Shown in pieces: positions 1 through 6,610 of a stretch of DNA of 36,637 nucleotides. Position numbers and translations under genes: made by a program. The notes below the pieces were generated by a model. It had not been told where the DNA came from. It worked only from the letters and a program-made list of their open reading frames with translations, and ran no database searches. How positions within the stretch are numbered: the first letter of the stretch is position 1; each line of letters starts with the position of its first letter. This DNA comes from Candidatus Cloacimonadota bacterium (lineage in GTDB: Bacteria > Hydrothermota > E44-bin80). Location of the stretch: NCBI GenBank assembly GCA_004375965.1, contig SOIS01000054.1:1-36637 (forward strand), written 5' to 3'.

Positions 1-20
1 GTTCACGATATTTTAGCAGG

Positions 21-86
21 CTCGCAATGACACCTTTTTTGTCATTGCGAGTGCTTCTTCTTACTCAGCTCGTGCGAAGCAATCCC
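21..86 (+). repeat. Dispersed 'cattgcgag...gaagcaatc' element, copy A, with hairpin
   Basis: A perfect 11-bp inverted repeat (21-31 with 41-51, ctcgcaatgac/gtcattgcgag) has a T-rich 9-nt loop. It is followed by gaagcaatc at 76-84. Related copies occur at 26259-26300 (same strand) and 19464-19504 (reverse orientation). The three copies share their ends and a similar spacing while the middles differ, so this is a mobile or REP-like intergenic family. The hairpin might also end transcription of the minus-strand cluster, but this is not certain. Confidence 0.7.
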
Positions 87-126
87 ATTATCTCTTAAAT
101 CTTTGAACTTTTCTATCATTAAACAT

Positions 127-189
127 TTACTTTCCGTTTTCAGCTGTCCAATGTCTTGATGTTTCCGTTCCAAAACAACTATTCTTCAT
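127..189 (-). CDS. Possible 20-residue small ORF downstream of the MinD-type ATPases
   Basis: On the minus strand, a strong Shine-Dalgarno-like stretch (ggggagga) lies just before an ATG at 189. It opens a frame of 20 codons (MKNSCFGTETSR...) ending in TAA at 127-129. It follows the stop of the ATPase gene (235) by about 45 nt, so it could be the last cistron of the cluster. I recognise no family, and an ORF this short can arise by chance. The good ribosome-binding site is the only support. Confidence 0.22.
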   Translation of the reverse strand: MKNSCFGTETSRHWTAENGK

Positions 190-234
190 CTTCCTCCCCT
201 TCACCTCTTCTTCCCTTTATCTTATATCCTTTTC

Positions 235-1128
235 CTATTTAAAATATTCCTCTATCGTTTTCCATATCTTCTTTGTTTCCTTTGTTGCACAATTTTCTGA
301 ATATTCTACAGCAGGTATTCCATTAACAATTGATTCTGTAATCTCTGGCTCAAAAGGAATTTTGCCAATAACAGGAATACCTTCTCTTCTACACCAATCT
401 TCTATCTTTACTGAATTTTCATAGTTTATATCATACTTGTTTATTACACAGGCAGACTTTACGCCAAAGTGTCTTGCAACGCTATTTACCCTTTTTAGAT
501 CATGTATCCCCGAAAGGGTCGGTTCTGTTACAACCAGTGCAAGATCCACACCTGAAATTGCAGCAATAACGGGACAGCCAATACCTGGCGGACCATCAAT
601 GATTACGAAATCTTTCTTCTTTTCCTCTGCAACTCGCTTCGCCATTTCTCTTGTTAGGGAGACAAGTTTTCCGGAATTCTCTTCTGCAATTCCCAGCCTG
701 GCATGAACCATTGGCCCGTACTTCGTTTCAGAAATATACCATTCGCCTGATATAGTCTCTTCCATACTTATTGCCTCTAAAGGACAAACATAGGAACATA
801 CTGAACAGCCCTCACAGGAGATAGGGTCAATAACAAAAAAAGAAGATGTATTACCCTGATTATCATTTTTTATTTCTTTAATCGCATCAAACCTGCAAAC
901 CTTTATGCATTCACCGCATCCTGAACATAGTTCATTATTTATAACTGCTTTTTTGCCACCCGTGAATAGGTGGGTTTCTTTTATCTCAGGATGGAGAAGC
1001 AGATGGAGGTCTGCCGCATCCACATCGCAGTCGCAGAGCACTTTATTCTCTGCAAGTGCTGCGAACGAGGCAGTAACAATTGTTTTTCCTGTCCCACCTT
1101 TACCACTTATAACGACAATCTGTTTCAT
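235..1128 (-). CDS. MinD-superfamily ATPase with inserted ferredoxin domain (ORP-cluster type), 297 aa
   Basis: A cytoplasmic P-loop ATPase of the MinD/NBP35 class. The N-terminus carries the deviant Walker A motif GKGGTGKT (about residues 9-16). Around residues 60-120 a two-cluster ferredoxin module is inserted, with CxxCxxCxxxC motifs (CSGCGECIKVC and CEGCSVCSYVC). The switch region IIDGPPGIGCPV then follows. Proteins with this layout occur as tandem pairs in anaerobes and are members of the orange-protein (ORP) complex, where they are thought to handle metal or Fe-S cargo. A paralogue lies 62 nt upstream. The start is set by an aaggag site 6 nt before the ATG. It is the last well-supported gene of the minus-strand cluster. 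Family assignment is firm; the substrate is unknown. Confidence 0.92.
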   Translation of the reverse strand: MKQIVVISGKGGTGKTIVTASFAALAENKVLCDCDVDAADLHLLLHPEIKETHLFTGGKKAVINNELCSGCGECIKVCRFDAIKEIKNDNQGNTSSFFVIDPISCEGCSVCSYVCPLEAISMEETISGEWYISETKYGPMVHARLGIAEENSGKLVSLTREMAKRVAEEKKKDFVIIDGPPGIGCPVIAAISGVDLALVVTEPTLSGIHDLKRVNSVARHFGVKSACVINKYDINYENSVKIEDWCRREGIPVIGKIPFEPEITESIVNGIPAVEYSENCATKETKKIWKTIEEYFK

Positions 1129-1190
1129 TCATCTCCTTCCTTAAACCACAAAGAATTCTATTTTATTATCTCTTCCAATCCCTGTCAATG

Positions 1191-2135
1191 TTATTTTCTG
1201 TGTTTTTCTTTTCCTTTGTCAAAAGAAATTAGATACTCCCATATCCTTTTGAATATATTCCTGTATTTATTACCTTCCTTCAACATAGGTATACCGTATG
1301 AATAAAGCACCGCAATTTCTCTTTCATAGGGAATCTCAGCTATCAAAGGAATTTTTTCTTCTTTACAGAATTCCTGCACTTTCATATCACCCGTCCCTGC
1401 ACAATTTACTACAACGCCAAAAGGTATCATCAGTTTTTTTAAGGTTTCAACAGCAAGTTTCAAATCATGTAAGCCAAACGGTGTCGGTTCTGTTACAAGT
1501 ATTGTAAAATCACTTCCCTGCACAGCTTTAATTACAGGACAGGATGTACCCGGAGGAACATCTATAATTGTAATTACATTTTTATCATTCTCTTTTATAA
1601 CATCTTCCTTAGCAGCAGAAGAAACTATTGACTGATCTTTCCACCCCGTTGATGCTCTTTTAGCCTTTTCTTTTACAGATTTTATTAATGGTGCTGCCAT
1701 AGGTTCCCCAATGTTCAGTTTTCCATGAAAAAATTCTATTCTGCCACAGAGGCCTTCTTCAATAAGACCTATCTCCCTCTCTTTCTCAATAATTGCATTA
1801 TTAGGGCATAGAAGGCTGCATCCACCACATCCATGGCAGAGTTCAGGAAAAACAAGAACATTCTCCTTAACAACAATAATAGCATTGTATGCACATACCT
1901 CCCCACACTTTCCACAATAATTACATTTAGTAAAATCCACCTCAGGAATAGGAATACCAAACGAGGTACTCTTTACAATTTGAGGTTTCAGGAAAATATG
2001 CGCATTTGGTTCCTCCACATCACAATCAAGAAAATATATTTTCCCTTCTTGAGCTTCTTCAAGGTACAATGCAAGACTTGTTGCTACAGTAGTTTTGCCA
2101 GTACCTCCTTTACCACTTGCAATAGAAACAATCAT
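1191..2135 (-). CDS. Second MinD-superfamily ATPase with inserted ferredoxin domain, 314 aa
   Basis: A paralogue of the downstream ATPase. It has Walker A GKGGTGKT (residues 9-16), an inserted 2x[4Fe-4S] ferredoxin module (CNYCGKCGEVC and CHGCGGCSLLC, about residues 70-125) and the switch motif IIDVPPGTSCPV. It differs by a Ser/Lys-rich stretch of about 20 residues just before the switch (around residues 166-188) and by a basic C-terminal tail. The two ATPases probably work as a pair, as in ORP-type clusters. The ATG is preceded by aaagg. A 115-nt gap containing a dispersed repeat separates it from thioredoxin upstream. Confidence 0.92.
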   Translation of the reverse strand: MIVSIASGKGGTGKTTVATSLALYLEEAQEGKIYFLDCDVEEPNAHIFLKPQIVKSTSFGIPIPEVDFTKCNYCGKCGEVCAYNAIIVVKENVLVFPELCHGCGGCSLLCPNNAIIEKEREIGLIEEGLCGRIEFFHGKLNIGEPMAAPLIKSVKEKAKRASTGWKDQSIVSSAAKEDVIKENDKNVITIIDVPPGTSCPVIKAVQGSDFTILVTEPTPFGLHDLKLAVETLKKLMIPFGVVVNCAGTGDMKVQEFCKEEKIPLIAEIPYEREIAVLYSYGIPMLKEGNKYRNIFKRIWEYLISFDKGKEKHRK

Positions 2136-2234
2136 CTTTCAACCTTTTATTAGTTTCAGTAGAAAGAACAATAGGTTCAGTTTTGAAGGAAAGGGCTCAG
2201 TTTTATTACCTTTTCAACCATTTGTCATTAGGAT

Positions 2235-2250
2235 TTCGTCATTCGGATTT
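2235..2250 (-). repeat. Dispersed 16-bp word directly after the thioredoxin stop codon
   Basis: The minus-strand word aaatccgaatgacgaa starts immediately after the thioredoxin stop (2251-2253). The identical 16-mer occurs at 18144-18159, ten bases after the purD stop. Both copies have the same orientation relative to the gene they follow. Confidence 0.6.
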
Positions 2251-2565
2251 TCATATATGTGGCTTTATTTTCTCTTCTATCACACCTTTTGGTAAAGCAC
2301 CTATGATCTCTCCAACTACTTTTCCATCCTTAAATATTGTAAGGGTAGGTATACTCATTATATTGTATCTTTGTGCTACGGATGGAACCTCATCAACATT
2401 CATCTTACAGACCTTTAATTTTTCTGGATAATCGTTACCTAATTCTTCAACAATAGGCGAAACCATTTGACAGGGGCCACACCATGGTGCCCAGAAATCA
2501 ACAAGCACAGGTAATTCAGATTTCAAAACCTCTTTTTCGAATTCATCAACATTTTTAATCTCCAT
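2251..2565 (-). CDS. trxA: Thioredoxin, 104 aa
   Basis: A canonical thioredoxin: single domain of about 104 residues with the redox motif WCGPC near residue 30 (DFWAPWCGPCQMVSP), the cis-proline segment SIPTL and the usual C-terminal helix. It reduces disulfides in the cytoplasm. Placed between the NifX-type protein and the MinD-type ATPases, it probably keeps cluster-binding or zinc-binding cysteines of the operon products reduced. That role is inferred from location only. The start has a clear aaaggag site. No thioredoxin reductase gene is in the window. Confidence 0.95.
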   Translation of the reverse strand: MEIKNVDEFEKEVLKSELPVLVDFWAPWCGPCQMVSPIVEELGNDYPEKLKVCKMNVDEVPSVAQRYNIMSIPTLTIFKDGKVVGEIIGALPKGVIEEKIKPHI

Positions 2566-2616
2566 CTTTCTTCTCCTTTATTATTGATGTTCTCTTTTGT
2601 AGCCACACCTTTTCTT

Positions 2617-2635
2617 AATTCCCAATTCTCAATTC
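2617..2635 (+). repeat. 19-bp dispersed word, intergenic copy
   Basis: The 19-mer aattcccaattctcaattc lies between the NifX-type gene and thioredoxin. The identical word, on the other strand, lies inside the carboxypeptidase coding sequence at 26534-26552. Confidence 0.7.
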
Positions 2636-2672
2636 CTAATTGAGTACTGATTGTAACAATTTCTGCTCTATA

Positions 2673-2996
2673 TTATATGTTCTTTAAGTACTCTTCCACT
2701 ACCTCTTTTACTGTCATATCGGAACGAAAACCTGTAACAACCTTTATTCCAGCTGCATCAAGGGCACTCTGTGCATTTGGTCCTACAGCGTCAGTTAAAA
2801 CGACCTCAGCTCCTTTCGAAGAAATCAAACGAACAGCTTCAGGTCCAGCACCACCCATCATTCCTATTCCTGGATTGGAAACAGGTTCAAACTTCATTGT
2901 TTCTGAATCAACGATAAGAAAATATGCACAGCGACCAAATTTCCCGCTTACCTGTGCATTCATAGTACCGCTTGTTACTGAAACCGCTATCTTCAT
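2673..2996 (-). CDS. NifX/NifB-type dinitrogenase cofactor domain protein (ORP/MTH1175-like), 107 aa
   Basis: A single-domain protein of the family that includes NifX, the C-terminus of NifB, MTH1175 and the Desulfovibrio orange protein. Visible hallmarks are MKIAVSV at the start, the FGRCAYF turn near residue 20, a GGAG stretch and the GPNAQSAL segment. Family members bind Fe-S-Mo or Mo-Cu sulfide clusters non-covalently. No nitrogenase genes are present, so a role in nitrogen fixation is unlikely. With the two MinD-type ATPases nearby, an ORP-like metal-cluster carrier is the best reading. A strong gggggagagg site precedes the ATG. The gene lies 32 nt downstream of the ferredoxin gene. Confidence 0.88.
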   Translation of the reverse strand: MKIAVSVTSGTMNAQVSGKFGRCAYFLIVDSETMKFEPVSNPGIGMMGGAGPEAVRLISSKGAEVVLTDAVGPNAQSALDAAGIKVVTGFRSDMTVKEVVEEYLKNI

Positions 2997-3027
2997 CCTC
3001 TCCCCCTTTAGTCATTGAGCTACTAAG

Positions 3028-3303
3028 TCATGAAAGAAAAAAAGTCATATGATTAACCCTTTTTGAAAGTAAATCCACCTTTCTCTTAATATTTCCCATA
3101 TCCTTTCTCAGTCTATCAATATCCAAAACAAAAACCCCAGTTATTATAGCATTTCTGGGGCAAAAGTCAATGCACAAACCACAGTCAGTGCATTTTGAAT
3201 CGTCTATCTGTGCCTTTCCGGATGATAAATCAAAGGCACCCTCTGGGCACATCCTAATACAAAGTCCGCAACCTATACAGAGTTCCTCCCTGACGTAAAA
3301 CAT
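3028..3303 (-). CDS. 2x[4Fe-4S] ferredoxin, about 91 aa
   Basis: A small bacterial-type ferredoxin with two CxxCxxCxxxCP motifs (CIGCGLCIRMCP and CTDCGLCIDFCP). A C-terminal extension of about 35 mostly charged residues may form a helix. I place the start at the ATG at 3303, two bases after the FmdB-type stop (3306-3308), instead of the longer frame from 3327, because this makes a coupled start and removes an odd leader. It probably supplies electrons to the metal-cluster proteins of the cluster. Confidence 0.88.
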   Translation of the reverse strand: MFYVREELCIGCGLCIRMCPEGAFDLSSGKAQIDDSKCTDCGLCIDFCPRNAIITGVFVLDIDRLRKDMGNIKRKVDLLSKRVNHMTFFLS

Positions 3304-3305
3304 AA

Positions 3306-3557
3306 CTATCTCTTGTCTCTCCCACATGTTCCCGTTTCAGAACAGGGTGGTGTATCGCATCTCTCATTTCTTCCACAGCAGGTAGTTCCTTTCGTATTGG
3401 AACTTCCCATTCGTATGGATGCGGGAAAAGACAGTAATTTTACAAGTTTTTGAGAACCGCAGTTTGGGCAGGCTAATGCTTCCTGTGATCCTGGACTTCG
3501 TATGAAAAACTCTGTTACTTTACCGCATTTATCACACTTAAAATCATAAATAGGCAT
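3306..3557 (-). CDS. FmdB-family zinc-ribbon protein, 83 aa
   Basis: The N-terminus MPIYDFKCDKCG with a second CPNCGS pair forms the FmdB/CxxC_CxxC_SSSS-type zinc ribbon (residues 1-45). This is followed by a Cys-rich tail (TTCCGRNERC, PPCSETGTCG) that could bind further metal. FmdB proteins were named as putative regulators, but their function is not established. The stop lies 2 nt from the ferredoxin start, so the two are probably co-translated. A site aaaggag precedes the ATG. Confidence 0.85.
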   Translation of the reverse strand: MPIYDFKCDKCGKVTEFFIRSPGSQEALACPNCGSQKLVKLLSFPASIRMGSSNTKGTTCCGRNERCDTPPCSETGTCGRDKR

Positions 3558-3652
3558 CTTTACTCCTTTTTATTCTCCAGACCATAGTAAGCACCTGTTA
3601 AACATTAGACCAAAAACACACGACTTAAAATATTTGATTTTAGTCTATGATA

Positions 3653-3871
3653 TCATTCCCTTACCATTTTGGTAGCGCATTGAGGACAGGTAACTTGATA
3701 ACAGGGGACACCTAGTTGATGTGTGACCTTCGTTCCACAGGATGGGCATATGCAGTTCCCACCTACACCCATCCCCTTTCCACCCATACGTCCCCTTCCT
3801 CCTCCTCTTCCCATCCCTCTTCCTGTTCCTGGACCTGCGCCTTGCGGTCCTGTTCCATCGCCTCTTGGCAT
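3653..3871 (-). CDS. DUF5320-type Gly/Arg-rich zinc-ribbon protein, 72 aa
   Basis: It begins with MPRGDGTGPQGAGP, the signature start of the DUF5320 family. A Gly/Arg/Met-rich middle (residues 15-37) and a C-terminal zinc ribbon (CPSCGT ... CPQCAT) follow. I chose the ATG at 3871 because of this signature and the ccaggagg site before it; a frame from 3896 would hide it. DUF5320 proteins commonly accompany ORP/NifX and MinD-type ATPase genes in anaerobes, and their role is unknown. The gene is separated from Mrp upstream by about 160 nt containing a REP-like hairpin. Confidence 0.82.
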   Translation of the reverse strand: MPRGDGTGPQGAGPGTGRGMGRGGGRGRMGGKGMGVGGNCICPSCGTKVTHQLGVPCYQVTCPQCATKMVRE

Positions 3872-3970
3872 AATAACCTCCTGGTAAAATGCTCATTTAA
3901 ATTATTCATCATACCTTGACCAACATTTTTTTAAAATTGATACTTCCCTGACTGCTTTTAATAACCTTAC

Positions 3971-4010
3971 GCAGGCTAAACCTTCGGTTTTACTCAGGTC
4001 AAGAGCCTGC
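3971..4010. repeat. REP-like nested hairpin (gcaggct...agcctgc)
   Basis: The outer inverted repeat gcaggct (3971-3977) pairs with agcctgc (4004-4010). An inner stem aaacc/ggttt (3978-3990) is nested inside. It lies between Mrp and the downstream DUF5320 gene. The 'cgcaggct...agcctgcgg' pattern is a widely seen intergenic repeat type in bacteria. It may lower read-through within the cluster. Confidence 0.6.
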
Positions 4011-4032
4011 GGCTACCGATTTGACTTTTTCT

Positions 4033-4845
4033 CTAACTCTGTTTAGAAGAGTTTATTATCTTTTCAACTACTCTCATAAATGCTTTTGAAGCTTCTGATT
4101 CAGGATTTTCGAGGATAAAGGCTTTGCCACTATCACTTGATTGCACAATCTCTGGGTCTATTGGAATCCTTCCAAGAAACGGAACACCCATTTCCTTAGC
4201 AATCTTCTCTCCTCCGCCTTCCTTAAAGAGTTCAATCTTTTTTCCACAATGAGGGCAGATAAGCCCACTCATATTCTCTATTATTCCAACAACATTCAGG
4301 TTCAGCTTCCTTGCAAAGGTAACAGCCTTTCTTGAATCAAGAATGGAAACATCCTGTGGTGTTGTAACGATTATCGCACCTGTTGCAGGTATAAGCTGTG
4401 CAACAGAAAGAGGCTCATCACCTGTTCCTGGCGGAGAATCGATGATAAGCCAGTCAAGTTTGCCCCAATCTACATCACCGAGGAACTGTTGTATAACCTT
4501 CATCTTCAAGGGACCTCTCCATATTACAGGTAGATCCGGACTTTCTAATAGAAAAGCCATTGAAACAAGCCTCAGGTTCTTTGTAATCGGAACAGGCTGT
4601 ATCTTTTTCGCACTCGCAGCAACCATTCTCTTCCCTTCCACACCCAGCATTTTCGCAAGATTAGGTCCATGAATATCTACATCTAAAAGACCAACCTGTT
4701 TTCCTTTTTCTGATAGGGCAAGTCCAAGGTTAGTAGCAACGGTGCTTTTCCCAACTCCTCCCTTTCCACTAAAAACAAGAACTCTCTGCTTTATTTTCGA
4801 CAATGTTTCCTCTATATTCTTCTCTTGTTCTTCCTTCATACTCAT
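4033..4845 (-). CDS. mrp: Mrp/NBP35-family Fe-S carrier ATPase, 270 aa
   Basis: A cytoplasmic P-loop ATPase of the Mrp/ApbC/NBP35 family. It has Walker [10 protein letters not shown] (about residues 27-35), [10 protein letters not shown], the switch motif [13 protein letters not shown] and the conserved C-terminal CxxC (CPHCGKK) that holds a bridging [4Fe-4S] cluster between two subunits. Length matches the family. It overlaps the upstream NifX-fusion gene by an ATGA, so the two are translationally coupled. In some anaerobes an Mrp ATPase and a NifX-type domain occur as one polypeptide, which supports a physical partnership. Likely role: loading or moving an Fe-S or mixed-metal cluster onto the NifX-type proteins. 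Confidence 0.93.
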   Translation of the reverse strand: MSMKEEQEKNIEETLSKIKQRVLVFSGKGGVGKSTVATNLGLALSEKGKQVGLLDVDIHGPNLAKMLGVEGKRMVAASAKKIQPVPITKNLRLVSMAFLLESPDLPVIWRGPLKMKVIQQFLGDVDWGKLDWLIIDSPPGTGDEPLSVAQLIPATGAIIVTTPQDVSILDSRKAVTFARKLNLNVVGIIENMSGLICPHCGKKIELFKEGGGEKIAKEMGVPFLGRIPIDPEIVQSSDSGKAFILENPESEASKAFMRVVEKIINSSKQS

Positions 4846-5474
4846 CCTTTCTTTTCGAGTTCTTTAATCCTTTTGTTAATTTCATCGATCTGATGTTTTA
4901 GTAATTCTGCTTGCTGCTTCATAAGTTCAAGTTCCTGTTTTTTATCCACTCCTTGAGGAGTCACTCCAGGCGGTTCTATTCCTGGCGGAATTGCTCCTGG
5001 ATACCCTGTTCCATAACCCATTCCTGCAGACATTCCTCTTCCCATACCCCTTCCCATACCTGCACCCATGCCTCTGCCCATTCCCCCACCCATGCCTCTA
5101 CCCATACCAAAGCCTGTACCAAAATGTGCACCAACATCCGGTGCCTGGGTAGGCTGGAATTGACCAGACTTAAATCTTGAAATAGCCTCCTTTACTGTCC
5201 CTACCATACCTGTAATGACCTTCACTCCTGCTGCACTGAGCGTTTGAAAAGCATTGGGTCCGCAACTTCCTGTAAGCACAAACTCTGCACCTTTGTTTGC
5301 AACAAGTTGAGCTGACTGTATTCCTGCACCTCCCATCGCCTGGACATTAGGGTTCTCAATAGCTTCAAACTTCTCTGTATCAGGGTCAATAATGATGAAA
5401 TAGGGGCATCTACCGAATCGAGGGTCTATCTGTGAAGTCAAATCCGTTCCTGAAGAAGTAATTGCAATTTTCAT
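4842..5474 (-). CDS. NifX-type cofactor domain fused to a Gly/Met-rich linker and coiled coil, 210 aa
   Basis: Three parts are visible. Residues 1-105 are a NifX/ORP-type domain ([31 protein letters not shown]). Residues 118-158 are a Gly/Met/Arg repeat of the GMGRGMG type. Residues 175-210 are a charged heptad-like helix ([19 protein letters not shown]). The last part strongly resembles the C-terminus of the upstream neighbour, so the two may form a hetero-coiled coil. Methionine-rich repeats can bind Cu(I), and the related orange protein carries a Mo-Cu cluster; a metal role here is inference. The gene overlaps both neighbours by ATGA (5471-5474 and 4842-4845), so the three are tightly coupled. 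Confidence 0.82.
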   Translation of the reverse strand: MKIAITSSGTDLTSQIDPRFGRCPYFIIIDPDTEKFEAIENPNVQAMGGAGIQSAQLVANKGAEFVLTGSCGPNAFQTLSAAGVKVITGMVGTVKEAISRFKSGQFQPTQAPDVGAHFGTGFGMGRGMGGGMGRGMGAGMGRGMGRGMSAGMGYGTGYPGAIPPGIEPPGVTPQGVDKKQELELMKQQAELLKHQIDEINKRIKELEKKG

Positions 5475-5836
5475 TTTTTTGTCTCCTCCAATTCTTTAAT
5501 CCTCATTTTTATTCCATCGAGTTCATCCTCTATCATTTCTGCTTGTCCTTTCAACATTTCCAGTTCTTTCTCTGGTGTTAAGGGTGCAGCTCCCCATGGG
5601 TCATAAGGTGTTGGAAAACCTTTCATAGGGAAACCTTGTACCTGCGTTGCGGGAACCTGTCCCTGCTGCCAGTAATAATCCATCTGAGGTGTGGGCCAGG
5701 TACCGTGTAAGAGATACTGAGCTGCAGGTCCTAATCCTGTAGGACTTCTTCCAACCCATCCAGGGCTATACCCAAATCTCATCCAGCCTGGTAAGCCTGT
5801 TAGATAGTACATATTTCTGTGTCCATATCCTCCCAT
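5471..5836 (-). CDS. DUF5320-like Trp/Tyr-rich protein with C-terminal coiled coil, 121 aa
   Basis: Starting at the ATG at 5836 gives MGGYGHRNMYYL. A perfect aaggagg lies 6 nt before it, so the longer frame from 5854 (which would translate the Shine-Dalgarno itself) is unlikely. The first 80 residues are rich in Gly, Pro, Trp and Tyr. The last 35 form a charged helix (EKELEMLKGQAEMIEDELDGI) like the tail of the following gene product. The family is DUF5320-like, function unknown. It ends in an ATGA overlap with the NifX-fusion gene. Confidence 0.7.
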   Translation of the reverse strand: MGGYGHRNMYYLTGLPGWMRFGYSPGWVGRSPTGLGPAAQYLLHGTWPTPQMDYYWQQGQVPATQVQGFPMKGFPTPYDPWGAAPLTPEKELEMLKGQAEMIEDELDGIKMRIKELEETKK

Positions 5837-5850
5837 TTTTTCCTCCTTTA

Positions 5851-5866
5851 GCATAATAAATTATGC
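5851..5866. promoter_or_regulatory. Inverted repeat just upstream of a ribosome-binding site
   Basis: gcataat and attatgc face each other across 2 bp, 1-2 nt upstream of the aaggagg that serves the gene at 5836. The loop is too short for a stable RNA hairpin, so a protein-binding site or a role in opening the ribosome site is more likely than termination. Confidence 0.35.
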
Positions 5867-5908
5867 TTGATTACATTGATTTCTATAAGATTACACAGAT
5901 TATAAAAT

Positions 5909-5929
5909 GAAATCTCTTTTTGAGATTTC
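5909..5929 (-). terminator. Hairpin after the first gene of the cluster (attenuator candidate)
   Basis: An 8-bp stem, gaaatctc/gagatttc, has a 5-nt loop. It lies about 10 nt past the stop of the first DUF5320 gene. On the minus strand it is followed by a T-rich but interrupted tract (attttataatc). It could trim transcription after the first gene so that this gene is made in excess. The flanking T-tract on the plus strand is stronger, so direction is not certain. Confidence 0.45.
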
Positions 5930-5938
5930 CTTTTTTCA

Positions 5939-6262
5939 CTAGTAGCGGAATCTTCTTCCTCTACCGCCACCTCTTCCTCCAAAGAATCCCATCCCATAAT
6001 ATGGTCTCATCGGCATAGGGTTTTGATATGGATACGGTGTAGGATAATATCCACCATACTGATACTGTCCACCATAGGGATACTGTCCTGGTCGCATATA
6101 ATCGTAAGGGTAACCTCCAAAACCTCCCCCTCGACCCAATCCAAGACCCATCCGAGGTACAGGATTGGCAAATCCAGGTGTTGAATAACCTGCACAGTAT
6201 CCAGCTGCCCTACCTGTCATAGATCCAAGACCTCTTGGTCCTGTTCCATCTCCTCCTGGCAT
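5939..6262 (-). CDS. DUF5320 Gly/Tyr/Pro-rich protein, first gene of the sigma-54 cluster, 107 aa
   Basis: It starts with the family signature MPGGDGTGPRG. A single Cys sits near residue 23 (AAGYCAGY). The rest is a Gly/Tyr/Pro-rich low-complexity stretch ending in an Arg-rich tail (GGRGGGRGRRFRY). No signal peptide or membrane segment is visible. It is the first gene behind the -24/-12 promoter and has a very strong aaaaggagg site 7-8 nt before the ATG, so it is probably made in quantity. A hairpin follows it. The function of the family is unknown; the low-complexity body suggests a scaffold or a condensate-forming partner, which is speculation. Confidence 0.78.
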   Translation of the reverse strand: MPGGDGTGPRGLGSMTGRAAGYCAGYSTPGFANPVPRMGLGLGRGGGFGGYPYDYMRPGQYPYGGQYQYGGYYPTPYPYQNPMPMRPYYGMGFFGGRGGGRGRRFRY

Positions 6263-6296
6263 TTAACTCACCTCCTTTTATCTACTATTAAATATA

Positions 6297-6312
6297 TGCA
6301 ATTTCTGTGCCA
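6297..6312 (-). promoter_or_regulatory. Sigma-54 (-24/-12) promoter of the DUF5320-NifX-Mrp-MinD cluster
   Basis: The minus strand reads TGGCAC-AGAAA-TTGCA, an exact match to the sigma-54 consensus with the required 5-bp spacer between the TGGCAC and TTGCA blocks. The predicted start is near 6286, giving a leader of about 24 nt to the ATG at 6262. The divergent gene encodes a sigma-54 activator with an intact GAFTGA loop. Confidence 0.9.
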
Positions 6313-6381
6313 GAATCCTATTTTAACTAAGTACCAAAAATTATAAACTTATCTATTTCACAAGTTAGGAAATTAACGAAA

Positions 6382-6421
6382 TTTGTTTCAATTATGAAAA
6401 TTTGTTTCAAGATGAAACAAA
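6382..6421. promoter_or_regulatory. Tandem enhancer-like sites for the sigma-54 activator
   Basis: A perfect 9-bp inverted repeat, TTTGTTTCA-aga-TGAAACAAA, occupies 6401-6421. A second, imperfect site starts with the identical TTTGTTTCA at 6382, exactly 19 bp away, or about two helical turns. The centre of the perfect site is about 100 bp upstream of the -24 box, the usual distance for an activator enhancer. It also lies 17 bp left of the -35 box of the activator gene, so autoregulation is possible. Confidence 0.72.
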
Positions 6422-6437
6422 CATATAAAAAGAAGTA

Positions 6438-6466
6438 TTGACAAAAGGAGGTATTTCAGTTATATT
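6438..6466 (+). promoter_or_regulatory. Sigma-70-type promoter of the activator gene
   Basis: TTGACA (6438-6443), a 17-bp spacer and TATATT (6461-6466) face the activator. The predicted start is near 6473. A 7-bp inverted repeat (gttgaat/attcaac, 6474-6493) sits at the start site and could be an operator or a 5' hairpin. Confidence 0.72.
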
Positions 6467-6558
6467 ATTATATGTTGAATCTTCAAATTCAACAGAGATA
6501 ATTTTTCAACTTGAAGTAACTACAAATGAAAGAATATGAAAAGGGAAATCAACTCTAT

Positions 6559-6582
6559 CCCCCCCTTTGAAAAAGGGGGGAC
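6559..6582. repeat. C-run/G-run hairpin repeat in the activator leader
   Basis: A stem ccccccttt/aaaagggggg with a tiny loop lies about 30 nt before the activator ATG. A related copy is at 28791-28809. This 'cccccttt..aaaggggg' motif is a common dispersed repeat in bacteria. In the leader it may influence translation. Confidence 0.6.
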
Positions 6583-6610
6583 AGGAGGGATTTATTAAAA
6601 GGATAAAGAT

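Larger units (their letters stand above)
6263..6610. other. 348-bp divergent control region
   Basis: No gene is seen here. From left to right it holds the ribosome site and leader of the DUF5320 gene, a sigma-54 promoter reading left, an enhancer-like inverted repeat, a sigma-70-type promoter reading right, a small inverted repeat at its start site and a C-run/G-run hairpin in the activator leader. Confidence 0.8.

Noticed and set aside
3645-3896. Alternative frame over the DUF5320 zinc-ribbon gene
   Set aside because: The other frame carries the MPRGDGTGP signature and two CxxC pairs with a good ribosome site; this one is a shadow.
5010-5110. Short tandem DNA repeats that could look like a CRISPR or minisatellite
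   Set aside because: They encode the GMGRGMG repeat of the NifX-fusion protein in frame; there are no spacers.
2673-5474. Nitrogen-fixation locus, suggested by the NifX-type domains
   Set aside because: No nifH, nifD, nifK, nifE, nifN or full-length nifB is present; the MinD-type ATPases and sigma-54 activator fit an ORP-type cluster better.
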